Shown: positions 9,647 through 18,790, numbered from the stretch's first letter. The stretch is 64,000 nt of DNA from Paenibacillus eucommiae (GCF_017874215.1 NZ_JAGGLB010000008.1:186001-250000); one strand, 5' to 3'. Notes: generated from the sequence alone by a model not told the origin. Made by a program: numbers and translations.

Positions 9647-11206
9647 ATGTATGGAAAAGTAAAAAGTGCATGTCTGCTTGGCATAGAAGGACAAATTATC
9701 GAAGTGGAGGTCGACATTTCGAATGGACTCCCTCAGGTCAATTTGGTAGGACTCCCCGATTCCGCTGTACGCGAATCCGTAGAAAGGGTCAGAGCAGCGA
9801 TAAAAAATTGCAGCTTTAAATTTCCAATGAACCGCATAACGGTTAACCTGGCGCCAGCCGATTTGCGAAAAGAGGGCTCTTCCTTTGATCTTGCTATTGC
9901 TGCCGCCATTTTGGGCACAAGCGGACAGGTAAGCTTTGAGGAGCTTGAGCACACGCTACTTCTAGGGGAGCTGGCCTTGGACGGATCCTTGCGCCCTGTT
10001 CCCGGTATTCTTTCCATGGTATTCGCAGCCAAGCAGTCAGGGCTCACCAAAGTTATCGTCCCTGCTCAAAATGCTGCTGAAGCAAGTCTCCTGAATCATA
10101 TGAAGGTTTATGCCATTAACAATTTGATGGAGCTTGGAAAGCTTGCTCACATGGACAATGAGTTAAATCGACATATAGTTAATGGCATTAATAATAAACC
10201 GCATAAATCAACAAAAAACGACACACAGTCCGATTCTCTCATCGAAGATTTTGCCGATGTCAGCGGACAGCATCAGGTCAAAAGAGCTATGATGATTGCC
10301 GCTGCCGGTCAACATAATATTCTCCTCATTGGGCCACCAGGCACAGGGAAAACGATGCTAATTCGGCGTATGCCTACAATTCTTGCGCCTATGTCAGATC
10401 ATGAAGCCCTTGAAGTAACGAAAATTTACAGCGCCTCAGGCAAGCTGAGCGACAGATCTACACTCATGCGTACCCGTCCTTTCCGTTCGCCGCATCATAC
10501 CATTTCTTCAGCAGCTTTGGTTGGAGGAGGCACTAACCCTAAGCCTGGAGAAGTAAGTCTTGCTCATCATGGCGTGTTGTTTCTTGACGAGCTTCCTGAA
10601 TTTTCGCGTGCCGCGCTCGAAGTGCTCCGCCAGCCCATCGAAGACCGCAGCGTCACCATCGGCAGGGCGAGAGCCATTTGCACCTTCCCTTCAAATTTCC
10701 TGCTTGCAGCGGCTATGAACCCTTGTCCGTGCGGATTTCTTGGTGCTGATTCTGACACAAATCCATGTACATGCGGTCCTCTTAAAATTCAAAAGTACCG
10801 CTCCAAGCTGTCAGGTCCCCTCCTCGACAGAATTGACCTGCATGTTGAGGTTCCTAAACCTAGCTATACACAGCTTAAAGAACAATCCCACTATTTATCT
10901 TCAGCAGAAATGTTAGAGAAGGTGCTAGAAGCCCAAAAAAGACAAAAGATGCGCTATCTCGGGATGAATATTCAAAGCAACAAGGAGCTAAGCGGCAAGC
11001 TTCTGCGCACCCTATGCAAGCTAAACGAGGAATGCGAAGCGATCCTGAGTGCTTCCTTTGAGAAAATGGGCTTAAGCGTGCGTGCCCATGACCGGATTCT
11101 TAGACTGGCCCGCACGATTGCCGATCTTGAAAATTGTGATCATATCGAAGCCGGGCATTTGGCGGAAGCGATTCAATATCGCAATTTGGATAAAAGTAAT
11201 ATTTGA
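9647..11206 (+). CDS. comM: ComM/YifB-type AAA+ ATPase (Mg-chelatase-like)
   Basis: Members of this family are hexameric helicases that promote branch migration of recombination intermediates during natural transformation. The start at 9647 (MYGKVKSACLLGIEG) follows GGAAGGTG and gives 519 residues. The N-terminal domain of about 170 residues is the Lon-protease-like fold typical of ComM. The AAA+ core has Walker A GPPGTGKTML and Walker B VLFLDELPEFS. A zinc-binding-like stretch, NPCPCGFLGADSDTNPCTCG, precedes the Mg-chelatase C-terminal domain. It is the only plus-strand gene in the first 38 kb, and pairs functionally with the nearby dprA. Confidence 0.93.
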   Translation: MYGKVKSACLLGIEGQIIEVEVDISNGLPQVNLVGLPDSAVRESVERVRAAIKNCSFKFPMNRITVNLAPADLRKEGSSFDLAIAAAILGTSGQVSFEELEHTLLLGELALDGSLRPVPGILSMVFAAKQSGLTKVIVPAQNAAEASLLNHMKVYAINNLMELGKLAHMDNELNRHIVNGINNKPHKSTKNDTQSDSLIEDFADVSGQHQVKRAMMIAAAGQHNILLIGPPGTGKTMLIRRMPTILAPMSDHEALEVTKIYSASGKLSDRSTLMRTRPFRSPHHTISSAALVGGGTNPKPGEVSLAHHGVLFLDELPEFSRAALEVLRQPIEDRSVTIGRARAICTFPSNFLLAAAMNPCPCGFLGADSDTNPCTCGPLKIQKYRSKLSGPLLDRIDLHVEVPKPSYTQLKEQSHYLSSAEMLEKVLEAQKRQKMRYLGMNIQSNKELSGKLLRTLCKLNEECEAILSASFEKMGLSVRAHDRILRLARTIADLENCDHIEAGHLAEAIQYRNLDKSNI

Positions 11207-11209
11207 TTT

Positions 11210-11400
11210 ATGAGAAGAACACCTTGCCGTTTTCTTTGAGGAGCGTGGTCGAAACTAGGGAGCGTTGCGAGAGGGGATGGCTGTGGGCTCCAGCCGCTGT
11301 TAAAGATTTGTTCCCTTGAATGGAATGGATGAGGAGGTAGGAACAAATCTTTAAAGGCGGACGCTACCGCTCTTCCACCCACAGCCATTCCCTCTTCTCA
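11210..11400. repeat. Dispersed intergenic element, copy A (second copy at 26017-26190)
   Basis: This segment matches 26017-26190 over nearly its full length. The most conserved part begins GGCTGTGGGCTCCAGCCGCT and ends at the Ser/Pro-coding-like stretch before 11396. Inside, AAAGATTTGTTCC (11302-11314) and GGAACAAATCTTT (11340-11352) form a perfect 13-bp inverted repeat. The outer ends (GGATGGCTGTGGG and CCCACAGCCATTCC) are also inverted, so the element is a nested palindrome. It resembles a non-autonomous miniature element; no transposase is nearby. Confidence 0.75.
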
Positions 11401-11530
11401 TCTACAATCGCTCGAACCACACGAACCACACGAACGCCAAGCTCAAAGGGATAGCCATTGGAGGAAATTTCCTGGCGGGCAAGGGCGCGCTGGGATGAAG
11501 ATACTTGCGCATCTGAGAAGGATCTGCTAT

Positions 11531-11718
11531 TTTTAACGATGATTTTCATCGTTAAAAGTAGCAGTCGTCTTCACATTCTTACTTTAACAATGAAAAACAT
11601 CGTTAAATCCCTGTTATCCACCCCGAGGGGGTCATCTGAACTATTTTAACGATGAAAATCATCATTAACGCGACTCATTGACCTGGAAACCCTTGCTTTA
11701 ACGATGAAACATCGTTAA
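11531..11718. repeat. Cluster of four TTTAACGATG palindromes
   Basis: Four copies of a palindrome with arms TTTAACGATG and CATCGTTAAA and a 3-5 nt A/T loop lie at 11531-11557, 11583-11607, 11645-11669 and 11698-11718. Copy 1 is perfect over 11 bp per arm. Copies 2 and 3 carry single arm mismatches, and copy 4 has a shortened loop. The same palindrome recurs four times at 32289-32487. There is no T run after them, so they do not look like terminators. Confidence 0.85.
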
Positions 11719-11735
11719 GTGAAGCACACGCTCAG

Positions 11736-11762
11736 AAAAAAGGAGCCTTAGAAGGCTCCTTT
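11736..11762 (-). terminator. Terminator overlapping the yraN stop codon
   Basis: On the minus strand AAAGGAGCCTT and AAGGCTCCTTT form a perfect 11-bp stem with a 2-nt loop, followed by a T run. The left arm contains the last codons of yraN, and the stop codon (11748-11750) lies at the hairpin tip. It ends the rnhB-yraN side of the operon. Confidence 0.88.
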
Positions 11763-12104
11763 AATATGCTCCAGCACGGGCTCACCCCCGTGATTAAATA
11801 AAATCGAAATCACGTCAAAACGGATAGTCTCCTCGTACTTACGATATTGGTGTACGTAATACTCTGCTATTCCTCTGACCTTCTGTTGCTTGCGCCTATT
11901 CACAGACTCCTGGGCCGTTCCGTACCTGCCTTCTGTGCTCCTGCTTCGCACTTCAACAAATACAAGTATCCCTTCCATTTCAGCGATAATATCGATCTCT
12001 CCACGCCGGCACCGCCAATTGCGATCTCGTATGGTATACCCCAGATTGTGGAGATAAGCTTCAGCGTATTCCTCACCACTTGCTCCGACTTCTCTTCTGT
12101 CCAT
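11748..12104 (-). CDS. yraN: YraN family (UPF0102) endonuclease-like protein
   Basis: This is a 118-residue member of the UPF0102/YraN family, which has a restriction-endonuclease-like fold. The sequence shows GASGEEYAEAYLHNLGY, then RRGEIDIIAEMEGILVFVEVRSRS, which supplies the E, D and ExK-like acidic residues of that fold. The precise role is unknown in most bacteria. Its ATG overlaps the stop codon of the upstream FlhB-C-like gene in a TAATG, which indicates translational coupling. Transcription ends at a hairpin built into its last codons. Confidence 0.92.
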   Translation of the reverse strand: MDRREVGASGEEYAEAYLHNLGYTIRDRNWRCRRGEIDIIAEMEGILVFVEVRSRSTEGRYGTAQESVNRRKQQKVRGIAEYYVHQYRKYEETIRFDVISILFNHGGEPVLEHIKGAF

Positions 12105-12397
12105 TATAAATGGCCGCTCCCACGTCCCATTCTGTTATCTGAACGATAAATAAAGCTGAGCACTTCAGCCACTAGCTCATAAAGCTCAGAAGGGATTTCC
12201 TGCTCCAAATCCAGCTTGGAAAGCACCTCGACCAGTGAAGCGTCCTGTTGTATAGGAATGCCATTCTCTTCTGCTGTCTGAAGAATCGACTCAGCGACCC
12301 TTCCCTTCCCCTTGGCAATCAGCTGAGGAGCGTTCGATTTCTCGGGTGCATACCTTAAAGCCACTGCTTTTTTCATAGGTGTTGAGGGTTCCTTCAT
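12104..12397 (-). CDS. FlhB C-terminal-domain homolog (YlqH-like)
   Basis: The 97-residue product resembles the cytoplasmic C-terminal domain of the flagellar export switch FlhB, including the ALRYAPEKSNAPQLIAKGKG block, but lacks the membrane domain. It also lacks a clear NPTH autocleavage site. Its start overlaps the stop of the upstream FliK-like gene in an ATGA. In flagellar export FliK and the FlhB C-terminal domain interact, so this pair may keep that contact in another setting, although no flagellar genes are visible here. Position and size match ylqH of B. subtilis. Confidence 0.85.
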   Translation of the reverse strand: MKEPSTPMKKAVALRYAPEKSNAPQLIAKGKGRVAESILQTAEENGIPIQQDASLVEVLSKLDLEQEIPSELYELVAEVLSFIYRSDNRMGRGSGHL

Positions 12398-14307
12398 ATC
12401 CGATAATCAACCCCCTTGTAAGGCTTTGGCTCATACATCGATTTCAGGTCCACCTTGGCACCATCAGACTGGCCTGGCTGTCCGTTACGGTTAGAGTCGC
12501 TTTCCTTTGCTGCAGTTAACTGCGGATAAGGCATGCATTTCAGTGAAAAAAATTGATATCCCACTTTGGCCAGGGAGGCCGCTATCTCTTCTCTCGAGCC
12601 CTCAATTAATTCGCCGATTAAAGGATGATCATTATGAACCTGAAGACTGACGATCTTGTTGACGACTTGAACATCGACTAACGTATTCCCCATGGCTTTC
12701 ATATGCAGATCAAATAACAGCCTGCAGTTGCTCGCATCCACTTCGCCGCGCTTCCCTTTGCGGGACTGGATATGTACGGCCGCAGATTGCTGTCCGCTGC
12801 CATCCAGAAAAGGGACAAAAAGAGTGACATGAGAGAACATAGAATTACGATCCGTGGACAGCAAAAGCTGCTGTCCCGTTATTTGCTGTAAAGCCTGTTG
12901 AGACAACTCTTTCAAGGGAGCAGGCAAATCGTCAGTTGTCGAAAGCTGCAGCAGCAGGCTCTTAAGTGTCTCTGTGGCAGGTCTGTCCGCGCCGTCGATT
13001 AAATTATCCTGCGAAAAAGCAAGCTGTGCCGCATTTTCCTTGCTGCTATGCAACTGCAGCCCTCTGGATAGCTGATGCTCATGCTCAACGCCAAAGCTCT
13101 TCAGCAGCTTGCCAATCCAGTTTGACTCGCTTTCCTGCTGCGCGGCAGGCCTCGCACCATGCTCTGCAGCCTGCTGCGCTCCGCTGGGCGCTGCGGGCGG
13201 AGTAGCGCCCGCCCCTTCCGCCTGCGCCCGCACAGGCGCAGCAGAGCCCGCAGCCGCTGCCGCAGGCTGCTCCCTTGGCGAACCCGCCCGTTGCGGTTCG
13301 CCTCCGGCCTCAGGCTCAGCGCCCTGCGCCTGAGCCGCGCCCGCCTCGCCCATCGCTGCGCGAGCGGCACCGGTAGCGGCGGGCGCCTGGGCCCCCACGG
13401 CCGGCTTCGCCAGGCCTGCGGCGGCCCGTTCTGCCTCGGCGCGCTGTGCCGCCGGGGTGGCCCCTGCAGCTTCGCCTGGCGAAGCTGTTAGCCTTGCGTC
13501 AGCAGGCGCTGCTGCGCCGCTGCCAGGCCCTTGTGGCGTCCCCCCGGTGGCGGACGCCTTGGCAGGGTCGCCCGCTTGCGCAGCGGCGGGCGTAGAGGCC
13601 GTAGCTGTCGCCTGCTCGGGCGGCCGGGCGGTCCAGGCTGCTGCAGCGGAAGCCCGCAGCTGTGTGATCACAGAAAGCAGCTGCGTCAGTGTGGCAGCTG
13701 CTTTCTGTGAGGGCTGCTCCTTGAGCACCGAAGCTGCTTGCTGCTCCAAGCTCTCTAGCACATCGCCAACTGGCGGGCCAGCAGTGGCCTGGCGCAGCGC
13801 TGCTACTGTTTCCATCGTCAAAGGCAGATTCCGTTTAAAGGCGAGAACAGCAGCCTGCGTCCATTCCTGTTTATTCACTCCAGCAGGCACAGCACTCTGA
13901 AGAGCTGCGAAAGTCTTAACCGTTTCCTTCGTTAACGGCACCCCTTCCTGCTGAATCTGCTGCAGCATCTGGCGATTTTGCGGAATATCTTTAAGCCCGA
14001 ATGATTTCAGCAGGTCTTTCATCGACTCCTCTGCAATTTGTACATCAGAGCTTATTAATGGTTTCAGCACGACCTGTGAACCGTTTGACTCCGGCTGAAC
14101 CTGAAGCATCGCTATATCACCTTGCATAAGCGGAGTTTCCAGCTTCGCCCTAACCTGTACTCCGCCTATATTAATAAGTGCATCCTGATCGCTTAAAAGC
14201 TGTAAAACCAACCCCTTAACTATCTGACCTACTTTCAGCTCAAGTGTTTTCGAATCTGAAGCTTGCAATTCTCCCATGAGACTGCGGATCAACCCGCTGA
14301 CGTTCAT
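12394..14307 (-). CDS. FliK/YlqG-like protein with a long Ala-rich linker
   Basis: The 637-residue product has no signal peptide or membrane segment. Residues 1-200 are an ordinary mixed sequence. Residues 220-390 are an extremely Ala/Gly/Pro/Gln-rich linker encoded by DNA of very high GC content. The last 230 residues (LFVPFLDGSGQQSAAVHIQS, FDLHMKAMGNTLVDVQVVNK) resemble the hook-length-control FliK C-terminal domain and YlqG. It overlaps the FlhB-C-like gene by 4 bp. Function is unknown; the pairing suggests a FliK-FlhB-type interaction. The linker creates several long open frames on the other strand (13109-13900) that I treat as shadows. Confidence 0.75.
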   Translation of the reverse strand: MNVSGLIRSLMGELQASDSKTLELKVGQIVKGLVLQLLSDQDALINIGGVQVRAKLETPLMQGDIAMLQVQPESNGSQVVLKPLISSDVQIAEESMKDLLKSFGLKDIPQNRQMLQQIQQEGVPLTKETVKTFAALQSAVPAGVNKQEWTQAAVLAFKRNLPLTMETVAALRQATAGPPVGDVLESLEQQAASVLKEQPSQKAAATLTQLLSVITQLRASAAAAWTARPPEQATATASTPAAAQAGDPAKASATGGTPQGPGSGAAAPADARLTASPGEAAGATPAAQRAEAERAAAGLAKPAVGAQAPAATGAARAAMGEAGAAQAQGAEPEAGGEPQRAGSPREQPAAAAAGSAAPVRAQAEGAGATPPAAPSGAQQAAEHGARPAAQQESESNWIGKLLKSFGVEHEHQLSRGLQLHSSKENAAQLAFSQDNLIDGADRPATETLKSLLLQLSTTDDLPAPLKELSQQALQQITGQQLLLSTDRNSMFSHVTLFVPFLDGSGQQSAAVHIQSRKGKRGEVDASNCRLLFDLHMKAMGNTLVDVQVVNKIVSLQVHNDHPLIGELIEGSREEIAASLAKVGYQFFSLKCMPYPQLTAAKESDSNRNGQPGQSDGAKVDLKSMYEPKPYKGVDYRI

Positions 14308-14379
14308 ACCCGCTCACCTCTAGTCTTCTATACCAACATGTATGTATATGTATAATATCGGTTACTCCATCGGCTTTCA

Positions 14380-15000
14380 TTATAATAATTCCAGTTCCAT
14401 CTGCTCGCAGCCCGCCATCACATTACGAATAAAAAGCTTGCGGTGAAGTGGTGTAGGACCGTGCCGCTGCAGCATGTCCCTATGCCGTTTCGTCGCATAT
14501 CCCTTATGTACACCGATGCCATACTCCGGATAAAGTTCATCCCATTCTATACACATACGGTCTCTGGTCACTTTTGCGATAATAGAAGCGGCAGCGATGG
14601 ATTGACTTACAGCATCTCCATGTATAATGGACATTTGGGGCAGCTCTATATCTATTTTTTCTGCATCGACAAGCAGGTATTCCGGTAGTATCTCCAGCTT
14701 GTGAACAGCTTGCTTCATCGCCAAACGGGCCGCTTGCTTAATATTGATAGCTTCGATAGTATCCACATCAACAATGCCAATCCCTACTGCAACAGCTTCC
14801 TGCATAATAAGTTCAAAGAGCAGCTCTCTCTTTTTCTCTGATAGTTTTTTAGAATCATTTACATCCTCCAGGACAAGCCCATACGGCATAATTACAGCGG
14901 CGGCCACAACATCTCCAAACAAGCAGCCTCTACCCACCTCATCAATCCCAGCAACGAGGGTGCAGCCTTGGTCCCAAAGATTTTTTTCGTACATCAGCAT
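14380..15000 (-). CDS. rnhB: Ribonuclease HII
   Basis: RNase HII cuts RNA in RNA-DNA hybrids and removes misincorporated ribonucleotides. I choose the ATG at 14998-15000, with GGAGG 7 nt upstream, giving 206 residues. Catalytic Asp20 and Glu21 are in AGIDEVGRG. Another acidic residue lies in LLVDAEKIDI, and the SQSIAAASIIAKVTRDR block is conserved. It lies between rbgA and the FliK-like gene, as in B. subtilis. Confidence 0.96.
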   Translation of the reverse strand: MLMYEKNLWDQGCTLVAGIDEVGRGCLFGDVVAAAVIMPYGLVLEDVNDSKKLSEKKRELLFELIMQEAVAVGIGIVDVDTIEAINIKQAARLAMKQAVHKLEILPEYLLVDAEKIDIELPQMSIIHGDAVSQSIAAASIIAKVTRDRMCIEWDELYPEYGIGVHKGYATKRHRDMLQRHGPTPLHRKLFIRNVMAGCEQMELELL

Positions 15001-15114
15001 AGCTTTTCCTCCACTCCCCTCGTTTTCATTATAAAGGATAATGCCCTCTAGCATCCACTCCGCTTTTCAAAAGACCGGAATGTTGATTCCATGATTCATA
15101 TATTTCAATCCTTT

Positions 15115-15155
15115 ATGCCAAAAAAACCGCCTCTGCAATCAAACAGATAGCGGCT
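15115..15155 (-). terminator. Terminator after rbgA
   Basis: On the minus strand GCCGC-TA-TCTG pairs with CAGA-GG-CGG, with a small internal mismatch, and is followed by TTTTTTT. It lies about 80 bp beyond the rbgA stop; the 230-bp gap to rnhB holds nothing else I can assign. Confidence 0.65.
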
Positions 15156-15230
15156 CTGATATGGATTTTGTATCGTCTACTTTTAGCAAACAGGTACTCA
15201 GTAATGCTTCACCATTTCACTGGTTAATCT

Positions 15231-16100
15231 TTAGACCTGCCCTGGCTTTTCCAGGCTTATACGGCCTATCTTGCCTGCTCGGAGATCGCGCAAAATAATA
15301 AGCGATGCTTTGTCCAGATCAATCCGGCCTCCGCTTACAACCGCTCCCCGCTTGCGTCCAACAGCTTCCAGGACCTCCAGAACTTCATTCGGGTTTTCCA
15401 AATCTGTCGGCAGATTGTCGATCCCGAATCGTTCCTTCAAAGCATCCGGATAATGCTCTATTAAATACTTCATCGCAAAAAAAGCAATTTCATCCACATG
15501 TAAAAGCTCTTCTTTAATCGCTCCGGTTACCGCAAGTCTATATCCTACGAGCTGATCCTCAAATTTTGGCCATAAAATACCGGGAGTATCCAGCAAATCA
15601 AGCTCTGTTCCGACCTTAATCCATTGCTGTCCTTTGGTAATACCCGGCTTGTCGCCGGTGGCAGCAATTTTTTTGCCTGCTAATTGATTGATCAGCGTCG
15701 ATTTTCCGACATTTGGAATGCCTACGATCAGACCGCGGATTGCTCTTGGATTGATACCTTTACGAATTTGCGTGGCGATTTTATCCGCGAATAACTCCTT
15801 CGCCCTTGGCAAAATGTCTTTCACATGGCTTCCTGTTGACGCATCAATCGGCAATGCTTTAAGTCCTTTATCAGCAAAATACCGGACCCATTCTGCAGTA
15901 ATATGAGGATCTGCCAAATCATGCTTGTTAAGCAGCACCATTCTTGGTTTACCTTGTAGAATCTCATCTATCATAGGGTTTCTGCTGGAAAGTGGTATTC
16001 TGGCATCAAGCAGCTCAATGACTACATCTATCAGTTTAAGCTTGTCCTCAATTTGCCTTCTGGCTCTCGTCATATGTCCGGGAAACCATTGTATCGTCAT
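15231..16100 (-). CDS. rbgA: RbgA (YlqF), ribosome biogenesis GTPase
   Basis: RbgA helps assemble the 50S subunit late in maturation. The GTPase motifs are circularly permuted as expected. G4 (LLNKHDLAD, near residue 58) comes before G1 ([16 protein letters not shown], near residue 127) and G3 (LDTPGILWP). The 289-residue length and the [17 protein letters not shown] opening match the family. It lies 29 bp downstream of lepB on the same strand. Confidence 0.97.
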   Translation of the reverse strand: MTIQWFPGHMTRARRQIEDKLKLIDVVIELLDARIPLSSRNPMIDEILQGKPRMVLLNKHDLADPHITAEWVRYFADKGLKALPIDASTGSHVKDILPRAKELFADKIATQIRKGINPRAIRGLIVGIPNVGKSTLINQLAGKKIAATGDKPGITKGQQWIKVGTELDLLDTPGILWPKFEDQLVGYRLAVTGAIKEELLHVDEIAFFAMKYLIEHYPDALKERFGIDNLPTDLENPNEVLEVLEAVGRKRGAVVSGGRIDLDKASLIILRDLRAGKIGRISLEKPGQV

Positions 16101-16129
16101 TTCTTCACCTCAAGTTATGCATGCGACTG

Positions 16130-16750
16130 TTATTTAAAATGCACCAAGCTTATTTTACTCATCGGCCAGAATATTAAATCCGCGCGGCCTACAATTTCCT
16201 TGTAAGGTACGAAGCCTACAGAAGGATCACGACTATCTCTGCTGTTGGATCTGTTATCCCCCATTGCAAAAATACTGCCTTCAGGTACCGTAGTTTCCGG
16301 GAAATTCGCCAATGTATTATAGGATCTTCCCTCTTTGGCTGCCTGTTCAAGCGCTTCTTTTAAATAGGTCTGCTCGATTTCCTGGCCATTAATATATATT
16401 TTGTCGCCCTCGACCTTTACAGTTTCACCCGGGAGTGCAACGACACGCTTTATGTAATCCTTTCCTTCGGGAGCGTGAAAAACAACGACCTCACCGCGCT
16501 TAGGCTTACGGATATCATACAGTATTTTATTCACGATGAGCCGCTCGCTCGTATAAAAATTCGGCTCCATCGAAGGGCCTTCCACAATAAACGGCGCAAA
16601 TACAAACCATCGGATGACAAAAACAAGTACACCTGCAATCAGTAAAGCTTTTGCCCACTCCCAAACCTCGTTCTTCACTGTTTTTGACTTGTCTGCTGCC
16701 CCAGCATCGGACGTATTTATGTATGGTTCCTTCGGATCGCTATGTTCCAT
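16130..16750 (-). CDS. lepB: Type I signal peptidase
   Basis: This membrane peptidase removes signal peptides from exported proteins. The ATG at 16748-16750, after AGAGG, gives 206 residues; the open frame extends 42 codons upstream into the rplS end without support. A single membrane segment (about residues 34-52, ALLIAGVLVFVIRWFVF) anchors the enzyme. The catalytic pair is Ser60 (EGPSMEPN) and Lys101 (DYIKRVVALPGE), and GDNRSNSRDSRDPSVG is the usual C-terminal signature. It is SipS/SipT-like. Confidence 0.96.
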   Translation of the reverse strand: MEHSDPKEPYINTSDAGAADKSKTVKNEVWEWAKALLIAGVLVFVIRWFVFAPFIVEGPSMEPNFYTSERLIVNKILYDIRKPKRGEVVVFHAPEGKDYIKRVVALPGETVKVEGDKIYINGQEIEQTYLKEALEQAAKEGRSYNTLANFPETTVPEGSIFAMGDNRSNSRDSRDPSVGFVPYKEIVGRADLIFWPMSKISLVHFK

Positions 16751-16804
16751 TATGTATGCCTCTTTTCCAATTGGAATTAGAAACTTGTGGGCTCGAAGCG
16801 GAAA

Positions 16805-16833
16805 CGAAAAGGAGACTTGCTGAACAAGCCTCC
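16805..16833 (-). terminator. Terminator or attenuator after rplS
   Basis: On the minus strand GGAG-G-CTTG and CAAG-T-CTCC form a hairpin with a 5-nt loop, followed by TTTTCGTTT. It lies 9 bp past the rplS stop and before lepB. Confidence 0.7.
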
Positions 16834-16841
16834 CCGGTTTC

Positions 16842-17183
16842 TTATCGAATCTCTTGAATTCTTGCTGCTTTCCCACGAAGACCGCGTAGGTAATAAAGTT
16901 TCGCGCGACGAACTTTACCGCGACGAGCTACTTCAATCCTCTCGATTTTCGGAGAATGCACCGGAAATGTTCTTTCCACACCTACACCGTAAGAAATTTT
17001 ACGTACGGTAAACGTTTCGCTGATACCTCCGCCTTGGCGTTTAATAACAACACCTTCGAACAATTGGATCCGCTCACGAGTTCCCTCAATAACTTTTACG
17101 TTAACTTTCAGTGTGTCACCGGGACGAAACTTAGGAATATCCGTACGGAGCTGTTCCTTTGTAATCTCATAAATTAAATTCAT
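16842..17183 (-). CDS. rplS: Ribosomal protein bL19
   Basis: This 113-residue 50S protein sits at the subunit interface. [39 protein letters not shown] and [15 protein letters not shown] are standard. The start at 17181-17183 has GGAGGAAG in place. It has a 244-bp leader of its own rather than direct coupling to trmD, and a hairpin follows the gene, so its expression is probably tuned separately. Confidence 0.98.
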   Translation of the reverse strand: MNLIYEITKEQLRTDIPKFRPGDTLKVNVKVIEGTRERIQLFEGVVIKRQGGGISETFTVRKISYGVGVERTFPVHSPKIERIEVARRGKVRRAKLYYLRGLRGKAARIQEIR

Positions 17184-17194
17184 GTCTAACTTCC

Positions 17195-17275
17195 TCCTTC
17201 CACTCAGGTGTTCATTCCGCTCTGCCTTGAAGCTAATCTTAGTTGAATGCGTAGAGGACCACCAGATTCATGCGT
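17195..17275 (-). ncRNA. Candidate L19-type leader RNA upstream of rplS
   Basis: The mRNA leader just upstream of rplS contains complementary pairs. GGTG (within 17245-17263) can pair with CACC (within 17207-17225), CTCT with AGAG, and CATTC with GAATG. Firmicute rplS genes often carry a structured L19 leader that autoregulates expression, and the position and distance fit. I cannot run a covariance model. A possible promoter further upstream reads TTGAGT, 17 bp, TAAAGT on the minus strand. Confidence 0.45.
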
Positions 17276-17427
17276 TTAAAAATACACAACAGAATATACT
17301 TTACCATACATCGGACAATAACTCAATAGCAGCCAGGAAATCTGCCAAGCTTATCCCAATACTTGATTTATTTCCAAAAGTCGGTGCTTCTAATCCTAAG
17401 ATAATTCGAAAAGTTTTGCAAAGAGCC

Positions 17428-18165
17428 TTATGAATTCTTCTTCCACGCTTCTATCCACGCTCGTTCTTCCTTTGTGAACTCACGGCCTTCCAGCAGATCA
17501 GGACGACGCTGCAGAGTGCGTAGCAATGACTGCTTTCTTCGCCATGTATTCACATTCTCATGATGACCGGATATTAGCACATCAGGAACGTCCCATTCCC
17601 GAAACTGGGCAGGTCTTGTGTAATGAGGATATTCCAGCAGGCCTGTGCTGAATGAGTCGGTTACAGCTGAAAGCTCGTTGCCAAGCACACCTGGCAGCAG
17701 CCTTACCACGCTATCAATAACGACCATAGCCGGAAGCTCGCCACCGGTAAGGACATAATCGCCAATGGAAAGCTCATCCGTCACTAAATACTCACGAATA
17801 CGCTCATCGTAGCCTTCATAATGGCCGCAAATAAAAACAAGGTGCTCTTCACCTGAAAGCTCTTCGGCTTTCTTCTGTGAATATGGCTCCCCCTGTGGAC
17901 ACATCAGAATAACTCTCGGCTTAACCTCAGCGTCAGGTGGCAGCAAATCCTCCACTGCAGCAAAAATCGGCTCTGGCTTAAGCACCATACCACCCCCGCC
18001 GCCGTAAGGGTAATCATCCACCGTATTGTGCTTATTGTTCGAGTAATCGCGAAAATTTACGGTATGTAAATCTACAATCCCTTTCGCCCGTGCCTTCCCC
18101 AAAATACTGGAGGAGAATACCCCATCGAACATCTCAGGAAAAAGCGTCAGCACGTCGATTCTCAT
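17428..18165 (-). CDS. trmD: tRNA (guanine-37-N1) methyltransferase
   Basis: TrmD methylates G37 next to the anticodon, using S-adenosylmethionine bound in a trefoil knot. The 245-residue sequence shows [13 protein letters not shown], the glycine-rich [14 protein letters not shown] segment and the knot region [18 protein letters not shown]. It overlaps rimM by 4 bp (ATGA), the usual rimM-trmD coupling. Confidence 0.98.
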   Translation of the reverse strand: MRIDVLTLFPEMFDGVFSSSILGKARAKGIVDLHTVNFRDYSNNKHNTVDDYPYGGGGGMVLKPEPIFAAVEDLLPPDAEVKPRVILMCPQGEPYSQKKAEELSGEEHLVFICGHYEGYDERIREYLVTDELSIGDYVLTGGELPAMVVIDSVVRLLPGVLGNELSAVTDSFSTGLLEYPHYTRPAQFREWDVPDVLISGHHENVNTWRRKQSLLRTLQRRPDLLEGREFTKEERAWIEAWKKNS

Positions 18166-18683
18166 TCCTCCAGCAGTCCTTCCATCAAGTGAACCCGTAC
18201 CGTTTTGCCCGTTACATCGACGTCAAGCAGCACTTCGTCAATAATTGGAAGCAGCAGCTGCTTCTTATTGGGGCGGGTTACGACCCACACATCATTTGCT
18301 CCAGGAGTTAAGATTTCTGAGATGAACCCCAGTTCAAGTCCTTCGTCCGTAACTACCTTGCAGCCTAGAATTTCATGATAATAATATTCGCCTTCATCTA
18401 GAGGCTCCTGAAATTTTGCTTCTATTTTCAACAAGGATCCCTTGTATTTTTCCACCTGATTAATATTATCATACTGTTCAAATTTCACGATATACATGTT
18501 TTTATGTGTACGTGCCGATTGCACCGTCACCTGAGTTTGTTTATTGTCGGGGTCAAGGATGATCAGCGAATTTCCCGCATCAAAGCGCTCAGGGAAATCC
18601 GTCTCAGAGAGAATTTTGAGCTCGCCGCGAATGCCGTGGGTATTGACAATCTTTCCTATCGTATACAGCTTTTCCGTCATCAT
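18162..18683 (-). CDS. rimM: RimM, 16S rRNA processing protein
   Basis: RimM binds S19 and assists maturation of the 30S head. The 173-residue product opens [23 protein letters not shown] and ends with the PRC-barrel segment [25 protein letters not shown] lies 10 nt before the first ATG; the second ATG is equally possible. It overlaps trmD. The ylqD gene found between ylqC and rimM in B. subtilis is missing: the 107-bp gap to khpA is too short. Confidence 0.96.
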   Translation of the reverse strand: MMTEKLYTIGKIVNTHGIRGELKILSETDFPERFDAGNSLIILDPDNKQTQVTVQSARTHKNMYIVKFEQYDNINQVEKYKGSLLKIEAKFQEPLDEGEYYYHEILGCKVVTDEGLELGFISEILTPGANDVWVVTRPNKKQLLLPIIDEVLLDVDVTGKTVRVHLMEGLLEE

Positions 18684-18790
18684 TCAATAAGAGCCTCCCC
18701 AGCTACGAAAATGATACAAAATAACCCCAAAAAGTGAAGTTTAGCTTTGCAGCCTTGTCCATTTCCTTTTTGGGGAGTCCCTTAGCGGGA

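Noticed and set aside
13109..13900. Several long plus-strand ORFs rich in Arg, Ala and Ser
   Set aside because: They arise from the GC-rich Ala linker of the FliK-like gene, where stop codons are rare in every frame.
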